Positions 13,401 through 23,570 of a stretch of 64,000 nucleotides of DNA are shown in pieces. A program made the position numbers and the translations under genes. Source of the DNA: Dimorphilus gyrociliatus (taxonomy: Eukaryota; Annelida; Polychaeta; Dinophilidae). How positions within the stretch are numbered: position 1 is the first letter of the stretch; each line of letters opens with the position of its first letter. Below the pieces are notes generated by a model that had not been told where the DNA came from, made no database searches, and saw nothing but the letters and a program-made list of their open reading frames with translations. The DNA is taken from contig CAJFCJ010000004.1 in the NCBI GenBank assembly GCA_904063045.1, forward strand, positions 1,047,713 through 1,111,712, given 5' to 3'.

Positions 13401-14460
13401 TGGGTCTACAAGCTTGTCTGGATCCATTCCTTATTGCAATAGTTGACAGTGCATTAAGAAGATGGAGAAAATTGGGTGGAGATACCCCTATAGCAGATTA
13501 TGCTAAGCTATATTGGACATTCCAAAGAATAGAAGGATCCGGGTTGGCTGGAATATTCATTACGGTTCTTCTCTATGCTTTTACATGCTTTGCAGCTGGA
13601 GCTATAGTCTATATGTATTTCTTGAGGTCGGTTAATATTCAATATGAGACTATAATTTAAAAGCTTTTCTTTTTAAATTATATTTTGTAGATTACACAAT
13701 AATGGCAGAATGTTGGATATCTATTGGAGATTACATGGAGAAGAAGATGTTTTCTTTATCCCCTATGACTTGGAAATTTCTAATCACGAACTTTCCTACC
13801 TAGTTAAGAAGGCAGAACAATGGAGAGGTGAAGAAGGTGAGAGGCGCAAAGTGGCAGTATACGATTATGTCTGGGAGGAGGAGACCGTAGAAGAGACAGT
13901 TTGGGATGAAAACGGAAAACCAGTGACCAAACTAAGCGAAGGAAAGAAGGAAATTACTACTCATATTTCTATTCATACTTTGCATTTGGATGGCCTAAAA
14001 GAGTTATACAGACATTTTCTGCGATTACCTGACGGAGCTATTTGTGAGGTATGTACTAAGCATTCGATCAATAACCGGATTCATTTGAAATATTAATGCA
14101 GGTGTTTGGTGATGTAACTATTCCTGGAATGGATAAGGACGTAACCAAACTAATTCAGAAAGACACAAATATTGGCAGCAAAAATAAAATTTCAAATTCT
14201 AGCCTGTTGAAGGTGATAATTATAAACAACTTGATTTATCTATTAGACTAATATTTTTTCTTTGTAAGATGGCGGAACCAGATCGTTTGCCAACAGCTGC
14301 TAGTACTTTCCGACCTATGACAGTTGAATCTCAGATAGATATGGAACCAACCGAAGACGGCGCAAAAGGTAAAGCAGACCGTTTTGACGATGGTCATAGG
14401 AAAAAAGGCTATCCAACAGCAAGTAAAGTTGTAGTACCCGGACAAAAGAAGAAATTCTAA
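10495..14460 (+). CDS. Large protein with C2-like domain and about four membrane segments, unrecognised
   Basis: Exons: 10495-10540, 10609-10724, 10784-10862, 11011-12286, 12355-12664, 12729-12868, 12929-13147, 13207-13626, 13691-14048, 14102-14212, 14269-14460 (1088 residues, all phases join). There is no signal peptide. Order: acidic N-terminus; a strongly charged E/K/R helix, about residues 150-250; a beta-rich region, about 290-480, whose WGVFPIADGKFEV and YKCPFLRGEMDYQ look like a C2 fold; a basic Ser-rich linker; FYPVKGQAGLWYKV; then hydrophobic segments (FWGMLLMFLIVFWLRLY, VALVLLGPLTNIILFVILVV, LQACLDPFLIAIVDSAL, GIFITVLLYAFTCFAAGAIV). After these comes a cytosolic Trp/Glu-rich domain and a basic tail. 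The sequence looks constrained (Trp/Pro/Gly-rich), so I expect orthologues in other animals, perhaps ciliary. A link to the OFCC1 family crossed my mind but I could not support it. AATAAA lies at 14593-14598. Confidence 0.85.
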
Positions 14461-15912
14461 CCAAAAAAACTTATCTTATTTTAAAGCAAAACATGATAAT
14501 CCTTATCTCTGATGGTCTTCGAAAAAATCTTTGTCTTCCAAATTTACATATTTTGTTTTCCCTTTTCCTGGCTGGACCAATTTTTAAAATCAAATAAATG
14601 CAGTTATTTAGACTAATCATTGTATTTAAATATAATTTACTGGACAAAACTACCATTTCGTGAATTTGAAATTATATCCAATGTGTTCTATATTTTATAA
14701 TATACCAAGTGGACAGTAGATTAAAAGTAATACGTATATCGATAGAGTATTTACATAAAAACAATTATAGCTGAATATACATTGTATTTTATTCATCTAT
14801 ATTTATTGTTGTGAAGTGGTTCATTTCTTAAGATTTATTAAATAACATAGAAATGAAGAATAAGTGAAAAATTAAAGAGAGAAAAACAATAATGCCAACC
14901 TTCCTTCTGAAAATATAAACGTATTTAGTAAATACAAACTAGTATTCTGAGAATAGTATTTACATACAATTATCTATGTAAATATCAATCTTCATACATT
15001 TTTTCTTAGTAATAAATTAACCATAATGTATTATATAATATTTATGATGGAAAGTTCTTCCATCATAGAATACTCATTGTAATAAGCATAATAATTCTCT
15101 CTATCATATATGATTTATGTAATTATGTATAATTTAAAAATAAAAAGAACATATATATTCAAACATATTTTAATAATTAATATAAAAAAATGATGCTCAT
15201 CCTAATTATCATCAGTATTATTCTATCAAAAAAAATGAGAGAAAGGGGGCAGCAGGGACAGAAAATTCTCTTTCATTGATTTATTGACCATTGTCTTCTT
15301 TATCTACTTGAAAACAATTTAAACCAGCTTGAATTAATCATGCCATTGTTTTTAAAAACACATAAGTAGATAAAGAAAGAAATATACTAACATTTACATA
15401 AGCCTATTTTATCCTCAATAAAAAAGATTAGTCTATTTTCTTAATACATTTAAGATGAGACTAGCTAGGATGAAATAATTCATATTAGTGACTGAAGGTG
15501 ACCCTTAGATATTATGCTATGAATTTTTAAAAGAGATTAAATAGGGTCTGAAAGGATTATTTGTACATTATTATTTTTCACCTAAATAGGATGTTATTTG
15601 AAATAAAGGTTTCTCAGTATCTCTCTTTAGTACAAACATCTATGTCCTAATCATATCAATTTTCAGTCTCTAAAATAATAGGAAAATTACTTATCTTATT
15701 TACTTGATACTGTACGGATATCCTGTGTCAATTATATACAAATAACAAAATTTGATGATATTAAACAATTTTATTGACAAAAATGGATAATCGTATGATA
15801 CGACTTATCTATAAATATTGCTCAGTCTGCCAGTAGTATGATAGCAACTAATCACTTCACAACTGAAGCAGATTTTCTACCTAACAAACCTTCTATTAAA
15901 TAAAACAGAACT
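14461..15912. other. Intergenic, no gene seen except promoter of the Kazal gene
   Basis: AT-rich sequence with a short inverted repeat around 15050-15066 (GGAAAGTTCTTCC). A G-rich patch at 15243-15258 (AGGGGGCAGCAGGG) resembles only half of a CTCF site. The 3' end carries the TATA box and 5' UTR of the Kazal gene. Confidence 0.6.
15810..15817 (+). promoter_or_regulatory. TATA box of the Kazal inhibitor gene
   Basis: TATAAATA lies 103 bases before the start codon. Initiation about 30 bases downstream would give a 5' UTR of about 70 bases. Confidence 0.5.
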
Positions 15913-16581
15913 ATGAAATATTTTGCCGTCGTATTTTTGGCTTTCTTTGCCTGTAACTATTTATTAATTTTTAAATTATTATTGTTATTAATACATATTT
16001 TCTTTGATCAGCCGCCTATGGAAGAAATTATTGCAATTGTCCAAGAAATTATGATCCAGTATGTGGCAATGATAACAACCAATATTCTAACGAATGTGAA
16101 ATGGAATGCAAGTAAGATCATTATATATTACGGACGGAAAGTATTTCATTTCATAATGTTTCTTTCTTTCAAAAGAGGTGTACTCTTGAAACACCGTGGA
16201 CCATGTGACTCTCCAAGAGATGTTGCACCAGTTTGTTTCTGTCCATTTATCTACAGTCCCGTTTGCGGTAGTGACGGAAAAACATATTCTAACGGCTGTG
16301 AAGCTGAATGTGCTGGAGCTAAAGCTGTAACTACTGGAGAATGTCCCAAAGTTTGTAACTGCTTTAAAGATTACGATCCCAAATGCGGCACTGACGGTCG
16401 TACTTATGCTAACACTTGCGAGGCTCAATGCCAAGGTGTTGGCATCATCCATTCCGGACGTTGCAACTGCTTGACAACATTGGACTTAAATCCAGTCTGC
16501 TCCTACAACGGAAGAACTTATGACAACCCATCTCAAGCCGCTTGCGAATTTGCTCCAATTAGAAAATTGGGTCATTGTTAA
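15913..16581 (+). CDS. Secreted four-domain Kazal-type serine protease inhibitor
   Basis: Exons 15913-15952, 16012-16111 and 16176-16581 give 181 residues. A signal peptide (MKYFAVVFLAFFASAYG) is followed by four Kazal modules. Three of them have the C-x-C...(D/P)xCGxDxxxYxNxCEx-C pattern: YDPVCGNDNNQYSNECEMEC, YSPVCGSDGKTYSNGCEAEC and YDPKCGTDGRTYANTCEAQC. The fourth reads LNPVCSYNGRTYDNPSQAAC; the Gly after the third Cys and one Cys-flanking position differ, so it may be weakened. No membrane anchor is present. The likely role is extracellular inhibition of serine proteases in defence, mucus or digestion. Specificity cannot be read confidently because reactive-site loops are compact, non-classical ones. 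The first exon codes only for the signal peptide, a common design for secreted proteins here. AATAAA lies at 16739-16744. Confidence 0.93.
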   Translation: MKYFAVVFLAFFACNYLLIFKLLLLLIHIFFDQPPMEEIIAIVQEIMIQYVAMITTNILTNVKWNASKIIIYYGRKVFHFIMFLSFKRGVLLKHRGPCDSPRDVAPVCFCPFIYSPVCGSDGKTYSNGCEAECAGAKAVTTGECPKVCNCFKDYDPKCGTDGRTYANTCEAQCQGVGIIHSGRCNCLTTLDLNPVCSYNGRTYDNPSQAACEFAPIRKLGHC

Positions 16582-17238
16582 TTTAGAAAAAGGAAAAATA
16601 TTCCAAAAATTCAAAATTCCTTATGTTAGAAAGCATTTTAACTATGATTTTCCTAAGAAAAAGTATTAGATTTGGTGGTGCAATAATTGTTAAAAGCTTT
16701 ATATGTCCGTTTTTATAAACAAAATAGATATTTTCATCAATAAAATAGTGAATTTCAAAATTTCAAATTGATGTTAATCACTTTAGAGATTTTTTTTTAT
16801 TAAAAATTTATCATAAAATTATCCATTAGATCGATTTTAATCATTTAGTCGAAAAATTTGTTTTTTTTAGATAATAAATAATAAAAAATATTAAGCTATT
16901 ATTTCAATATTAGGGGAAAAATTAGATGCATTATTCCAGTCAATAAACGATTAAATGTTAGCCTATTGCAAAATGCATAACATTTATAAAAATTTCAATA
17001 AGCTTGAACACTTGCTATTCGAGATTACCTCAATTTTTACAATATTAGACAATGTTACAATTGTATTTAAGGTTTTTTTTTATAAAAACCATATGTGAAC
17101 ATTTAACGAACAGCTTTATTTATAATTTTCCTCTGGGTGCGCCCATTACAATTATTCATTCACTAATTACTGTAAAAAGTTAATTCAGCTATTACACTTT
17201 CAGTGTAGATACAATAGCTGAGTATTTCTCGTTTCAGC
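16582..17238. other. Intergenic, no gene seen
   Basis: Contains the Kazal 3' UTR and AT-rich sequence with T runs. Immediately before the next start codon, CTCGTTTCAG (ending at 17237) looks like a 3' splice site, so the next gene may have an untranslated first exon or a trans-splice acceptor here. Confidence 0.5.
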
Positions 17239-19405
17239 ATGGAGAGCTTGTTTAAATGTTTATTGGTTATTACTTTATGTTCAATTGGAAATCTTGAAAA
17301 GCCAAACGTTAAAATAAGAGTTACAGAAAATGGACTACGTTTCAGTTAGTTATACTACAATAAAATTGAATGCTTTGTAAAATATATTAAGACTTCCTGA
17401 ACTATTTGTTTCCTAGTTAACGATTTTGCACCGGATATAATCATGGAGGCATTAAGAGAGATAAAGTTTCCGAATATTGGAGAGAGTTCTTATGGATTAG
17501 AAGCAGAAATATACAAGTAAAAATAATATTTACAAATATCAGGACAAATAATATAATATCTGTATATATACATTTGTTAACAATTTAGTATAAGACTGGT
17601 TGAAATACCTAAAAGACTGGATGTTGATATTTATACTGTTGAAGGAGTTGGCTTACAAATTTACGTACGAAATGTGTTCATTAAGATTCGGTCTGATTAT
17701 TCTTATAAGTTTTGGTCTATAAGGTAAAACAAGAGTATACATTACAAAATATTACTCAAAACTAAAATATGAAAATACAACAGTTCTAGCAAAGGAACGA
17801 TGGATGTTGATACAGTAAATTTTGGCGTGAAAGTTTTAATTTCTAATGATAATAGTAGTGGAAAACCATCACTTCAAATTACTGAATGTACTTCGTCAGG
17901 AGATGTTGCTATTTCTTTTGGTCATGATATTGGGTATATAAAAAAATTGTATATAATTGTGCACTTGTCATTTAAATCTAATTCAGATCTGTTTTGAACA
18001 TAATCACAACGATATTCCGCAAAGATTTGGTCAATTTAGTTAAAAATTCGATATGTACAACTGGTAGAGAAAAAATTAATGATGTCCTTAAGCGATATTT
18101 GCCAAATGGTAACAAAATACGATCGTAAAGTTCAAATCAAACTGTGTATATATAATTCTATTTATTATGACGAATAGCTAAATTTCCGGTGAATATTGAT
18201 TCAAAAAAGTACTCTTTTAGCTTAAGTTTAACGGAACCAGTCACTTTTAAAAAAGATTATTTTGATATAAAGGAAAGGGTAATATATCATTTCGTTAAGT
18301 TTAAAATATCAACACTTTTTAGGGTTTAAATTTATTAGGTAGAGCTATTAGAATTTAACTCTCAATCGAAATATCCTGTCGCACCACCTCAAATACCTGA
18401 TATGGACAATAATGTTTCAAAAATGGTCTACTTGGTTTTATCAAGCCATGTTATTAATTCTGCATCATACTCACTATTTAGAGCTGGTGGATTGTCGATA
18501 AGAATAAGCAAAAATTCTCCATTTATTCCTCCAGAAATGAAAAAATACTTTCGTTCAACTTGCCAAGAGAATGAAATATGCTTGGGAAATTATCTTCAAA
18601 CAGTAAGTATATAATTTTGTTATTCTCCATTTCCTACAATTTAGAGAATTTACTAAAAATGTAGATAAAGACAAAATATCCTAATCACTCTTTGTCGTTA
18701 TTTGTACGAGCACTCAGACAGCCAACTGTTTCAATAAATAATAATGAAATTAACTTGAAATTACAAGTTGCAATTGATTTAGAAGTTCAAAAGGATAAGA
18801 TGTACTTTAGCATCCTTGAATCAAAAGTGGTAAGTATCAACGCACAATATCATTTATTATGTAAAATATTACAACTAAATAACTGGAAATTATTTAGAAT
18901 TCATCTATTGATTGCGTACTAAATTTAGCTGGAGACGGTGTTGACCTTGATGTTACCGATATAAGGTAAACAAAAATTATTGTTGTGATTAGGAAAATTT
19001 ATTGATTCATTTATCGACAGAGCAAAATTTGTAGTTGATAAAACAGAAATTAGTTTCTTTAAGTATGGTTCATTCCTAATAAATGGTTTGGCAAAAACAT
19101 TCTTCCAAACTGTCTTAATTCCTGAAATTAACGGTAAAGCCCCTTTAAACAACTAATACTGCTTAGTTTACTTTTTCAAAGCTATAAATAATATAATTGT
19201 AATTAGCTCAAGGACCATTTCAAATTCCAATTATACAAGACATTCTTAAGATTGGTAATTTAAAGCTCGTCAACACAGGACATAAAGTAAGATACAATAT
19301 AATTTAATCGTATGAAGCATAATAAATCAAAATATTTCTCTTTAATAGGATATTTTAGCAGTTGGTGGAGATCTGACGCTAGGAATAGAATTAAAAGAAC
19401 TTTAA
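17239..19405 (+). CDS. BPI/LBP/CETP-family lipid-binding protein
   Basis: Twelve exons: 17239-17344, 17417-17516, 17589-17723, 17784-17933, 17987-18108, 18178-18278, 18339-18602, 18665-18829, 18898-18965, 19021-19133, 19207-19286 and 19349-19405. They give 486 residues, the usual size of BPI and LBP. A signal peptide (MESLFKCLLVITLCSIGN) leads into the N-terminal barrel. The conserved disulfide partners appear as LQITECTSSGDVAIS and LVKNSICTTGREKI, spaced as in BPI. The central strand PPQIPDMDNNVSKMVYLVLS and the following NSASYSLFRAG match the family pattern around the domain junction. The C-terminal barrel ends in GGDLTLGIELKEL. Family members bind lipid A or other lipids through two apolar pockets. 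An antibacterial role in the body fluid or gut is likely by homology, though lipid transfer is possible. The start codon sits two bases after a 3' splice-like AG. Confidence 0.93.
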
Positions 19406-20780
19406 TAATATTCATGAATAAGGAAAATTATAACTTATTATAAAAACAATATTATGTGTCTTTGAGATAGATAAAGATGAAAAGAAATCTTTATCTTTCA
19501 TTTCTAGTACACAATATTTTTAATCTTTGCAAAAATACAGCTTTAGTATTCTCTTAGTCCATTTAACTTAGTTTTTTATTGAACGAATACTAAGTAAATT
19601 ATTGATAATTAAATTAATTAAATATCATATTGATAAATGCCCGCCAAAAATTGAGTACATATACTATTAATATTAATTTCCTGTTCTTGGACAATATGAA
19701 AGTTGTTTTATTGGAATGTTTGCTGCCATTGTATTTATTATATTACAAACTAAACTAAATTGTAATATTAGCTCTAACGATACAACTGGAAATATTTGAT
19801 CATATATTGCATTGTTTTAAACAAGAAGAAACTAGAACAATCAAACGGATAAGATAAAATATTACAAGAAATTTTTCGTAGAGCGAAAGAGTTGAAAAGA
19901 TTTAAAAAGACACTCCAGGCAAATTATTATATATATATGAAGTCTGACATAAAGTATGGCTTTTTTTTGTTGCAAGTAGGTAGTTGCTTTTCATTTCTAC
20001 ATGATCATATAGATGGCGTCCAGTGATGTTGTATTTGTCATAAAAGTTAGAATTTATCATATGTATCCATTATTTGATGATATAAATATCTATTAAAACA
20101 CAATATACTTTACATATATATATGAGATTTATCAAAATTTTGCTAACTTGTCAAAATTTAAAAGGATAGATTATCCTTGAAGGAAATCAATTATATCATA
20201 AAAATTTTTCCGAGTAATAGAATATAATACAATTGAAAAACCATAAACTAAAGAATTTATAGAACTAATCAGATAGTTCAGCTTGTTAAATTTAAAAAAT
20301 AAAATATGAATGTTAAACTGATTTTTTGAACACTTAAGCCTTTCATGTAGAATCCTCAAAAATTAAATATACGTAATAATAACTTTGTTAATTAATAGCC
20401 TTGGTTACCATAATATAATGGAAAGTTTATATTGATTATAATACATGTATCGACATCATAATACAAAAAAAACAGATATATCTTTAAAATGTTGCAGTAT
20501 GAAGGACTTTCTTTTAAAATATACCTGTAACAATTTTCCAAGAAACATATATAAACAGAGAAAGAAAACAGAGGAAAATCTTTAAAAATCATTTTATTGT
20601 AATGAAACATATATTGACAGACAAATAATTATAAAAAAACTAATATACGGTATCTTATCTATAAGGTGTGTATAATAAAGCTAAAAATATTTAGAATTTT
20701 CTATACAAACATCTATTTATAACAATGTACAACAACAAAATTGAACATCCGATAATATTTATTAAAACCTTGATTATAAT
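19406..20780. other. Intergenic between convergent genes, no gene seen
   Basis: AT-rich. Holds the 3' UTRs of the BPI gene and the minus-strand GPCR, a short (TA)n run at about 19931-19940, and a CTCF-like motif at 20005-20020. Small frames here are Ile/Phe/Tyr-rich and unsupported. Confidence 0.6.
20005..20020 (+). promoter_or_regulatory. CTCF-like motif
   Basis: TCATATAGATGGCGTC shares the AGATGGCG half of the CTCF core; the left half is weaker. It lies between two convergent genes. Confidence 0.25.
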
Positions 20781-21812
20781 TCAATTTCTTTCAGGAATTC
20801 GACAGAATTTCGAAATCATCTTTTTCCAATCAGTTCTAAATCTAGAACTTGAAAAATAATACACAAAAAAATTTAAAGCATTATTTCCAAAATAGATAAA
20901 AACTACTATTTGTTTAATATTGGCTGGAAAGACATTTCTTATTACAAAGGGAACGTAACATAATACAAATAAAACTGTTAATATAATTAAGACTTTTGCC
21001 AATTTCTTCGCTTCGCTGGCCTTTACTTTCTTAGTAGTTTTAATTGTTTTCTTTAAAGTTGAAGTTGTTGACAGATATTTATTTGTTTGATAATTTGACT
21101 TTAATGTAAAGACTGTTGTGTTTTCAATGGAGCTTTGAGCGTTGGAATTACTTGAAACTGAATATCCTTGATTCTCAATAGATGGACTTGCTGAGCTAAC
21201 AGAGCGAACATTAGGTCTTATCTTATTTTTTTCCCTTTTCCATAAAGCCAAAAAGGCTAAGGTATACATTACAACAACTATAGAAAGTAGTACAAAGAAA
21301 AGTGTAAAGATGAACAAGCTAAAATACTGTCTAGCGTATATCGATACCAGCTTTTTCGCTCCAACAACTATCACAGTAATAAAGATATCAAAGAAAACAA
21401 CATATATCGCTCTGTTACCCTTTAGAATAAATATTAATGGTTTCGCTAAGGCAATATATCTATCAATAGATATTGAAGTGAATAAAATGCCCATAAATAT
21501 GAAAACATAATCCAAAATAAGCCCGAATGTTGTAAGTCCTTCATTGACTATTTTACCAAAAGCAAAGGCTATAGCAAGAGGTATTACAAATAAACAGGTT
21601 ATCACATCTACTATAGCTAAAGTAATAATAAAAATTCTAGAGCTATTTTTTTCCCTATTTCTATAAATTACCAGAATACATAAATTTCCAAAAATACCAA
21701 GTAAGAAGATAATTGAAATGAAAACTAAGAATATATAGATTGCAATAGGTACAGCTTGCCACAGTTTGTCAGTTGAAGTACTATTTGAAAATTCCATAAG
21801 GTAATGTAACAC
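20781..21812 (-). CDS. Orphan rhodopsin-type (class A) GPCR, intronless
   Basis: 343 residues in one exon. A second in-frame Met (MEFSNSTSTD, at 21794) may be the true start, because it places N-glycosylation sites at the outer end. Seven hydrophobic segments are visible. Helix 1 has GNLCILVIYRN, helix 2 LAIVDVITC, helix 3 ends in SISIDRYIAL (intact DRY), and helix 6 has VLCYVPFVIRNV (CWxP changed to CYVP). Helix 7 reads NNALNFFVYYF in place of NPxxY. The third cytoplasmic loop is long, Ser/Thr/Lys-rich and likely phosphorylated. Helix 4 lacks the usual Trp. I see no Cys at the top of helix 3 or in the second extracellular loop, so the family-wide disulfide seems lost. Ligand unknown; a fast-evolving peptide- or chemosensory-type receptor is plausible. 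Confidence 0.88.
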   Translation of the reverse strand: MLHYLMEFSNSTSTDKLWQAVPIAIYIFLVFISIIFLLGIFGNLCILVIYRNREKNSSRIFIITLAIVDVITCLFVIPLAIAFAFGKIVNEGLTTFGLILDYVFIFMGILFTSISIDRYIALAKPLIFILKGNRAIYVVFFDIFITVIVVGAKKLVSIYARQYFSLFIFTLFFVLLSIVVVMYTLAFLALWKREKNKIRPNVRSVSSASPSIENQGYSVSSNSNAQSSIENTTVFTLKSNYQTNKYLSTTSTLKKTIKTTKKVKASEAKKLAKVLIILTVLFVLCYVPFVIRNVFPANIKQIVVFIYFGNNALNFFVYYFSSSRFRTDWKKMISKFCRIPERN

Positions 21813-23570
21813 GACGACTTAGCTTACTTTTTAAGTAAAAATACTTAAAGAAAACAACAGCAATTCAAGCTAGCCGAAATTGTCAAGTTTGTCAAATTAT
21901 TTCATGAGTTTTTCTGTGAGAAAGAGTGCAGAAATTATGTATATAAATGCATGGACACTAATGGCAATACCATTGATCTTCCCATGTTATAAGTACTTTC
22001 AAAAGAAACCTGAATCGAGTTATAGCATCCGATTATACTAAGAAATGGATGCGAAATTTCTTATTATATTGGTTAAATACGTTTATAAAGGCATAATGTT
22101 TTATATAAAATCTACTGCAAATTAATCATTACATTTCTTTCATTTATTACTTTTTGTAAAAACAACACTGTATAATTTAGCTGTGATAATACAAAGGATT
22201 CAAAATTTGATAATATAAAACTAAGAGATAATAAAATTTTTGCTATATTCGAAATAGAATATCGTTCCACCTGCTGTTTATATATAAACGACTCTAATCT
22301 TTCCTTAGCTCTTTTTATAACAAAAAACATGTAAAATAGGTAATAACATTTATATAGATAAAGTGAAAGTAGGTCAGATATTAATTGTAACTAATAGAAA
22401 TAATTATGTAATTTAAATAGAATTCTTTGCTTTTAAAAGTCTGTATGTTAATACTCTCTTTAATTATTAAATAACCATTTTTCATTAGTTATTAAGCAAT
22501 TGTTTGCGTAATACATTCAATATTTTTATTTTTATATTGTGTAATAGTTTGAAAAGATGAAAATAAAAGAGATTTTTATCAGTCCATCTGCTACTTTCGT
22601 TCTAATATTATGTAAAAAAGAACAAGACAACTGTAAAGTTCCTAGCCTATATCTGATAAAATTTAGTGACGTTTTGTACCAATTAAATATTTTATTTGCC
22701 TAAAAATAAAATTTTTTTTGCTACAACAGTCGAATAGATTACCAAAAAAATATTAAATATTAATTATATCACGTATAGATAAAATAGGCCTACTATCAAT
22801 AAATTATTCCTTTTTTATCCTAATAGGAATTATATTTAATTTTTCAACAAACCCGAGCAATTTTATATTAAATACATATACTATTTTATTAATAAATAGC
22901 TTATGTTTTATTGTTTATCTAGTTTTCATTGAAAAAAAACCAAGAAAAGCTTGAATGTTTTTCCTTTTTTGCTATTTTTGAATTCGTTAGTTTGATTTCT
23001 ATTCTGCGTTAGTCAGAAGCTACAGTAGAACTTTACGAATAACATTATCTCAACATTATGCTAAGCTATTTGTTGCCGAAATAAAAGTTCAAGTACAACA
23101 AGTTGGATTTTTATGAAGAGTTTTTCTATTATCTAATCTATGCTTTTCCAATGTTTAAATTTAAAAGAAAACTTCTTTTTTACCGTATATGCTTTAATTG
23201 ATATTTCCGGATGAAAGTTTGATTTAAACTTTTTATTTCATTTCGTTTAATAAAGGTAAAAGAATTTGAATTATATTCGATTTAGGGAAATAAATCTACT
23301 TTGAGAGGAGCTTAATTTATTAAGTATATTGGAGTATAAAGTACATTACGTGTCTATGATATATAAAGATAAAAATACTTATTAAGGCATTTTTATTGTT
23401 ATTTTCAATATAGACTAGACTATCTATCATTGTCCACCTAGTAATAATTAGATATACAGTGTGAAAATAGGTTAAAGAACATATGGTTAATGATTCATAC
23501 TTGCACGGTAAATGGTCAATCTATGTGCGCAATTCGTCCTTGATGAACGTTCGAATATTCACTCGTTAAC
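21813..23570. other. Intergenic between divergent genes, no gene seen
   Basis: 1.76 kb of AT-rich DNA between the start of the minus-strand GPCR and the plus-strand receptor kinase. A 72-residue minus-strand frame at 22112-22330 starts plausibly (MFFVIKRAKERLESF) but shows no domain. I do not call it a gene. Confidence 0.55.

Noticed and set aside
15243-15258. AGGGGGCAGCAGGG as a CTCF site
   Set aside because: Only the right half of the consensus matches; the left half is AGAGA.
16087-16452. 121-residue minus-strand frame opposite the Kazal gene
   Set aside because: Antisense of clear Kazal modules; translation is low-complexity Ser/Phe.
22112-22330. 72-residue minus-strand frame in the GPCR/RTK spacer
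   Set aside because: Has a charged start but no recognisable domain, splice context or promoter; kept as spacer.
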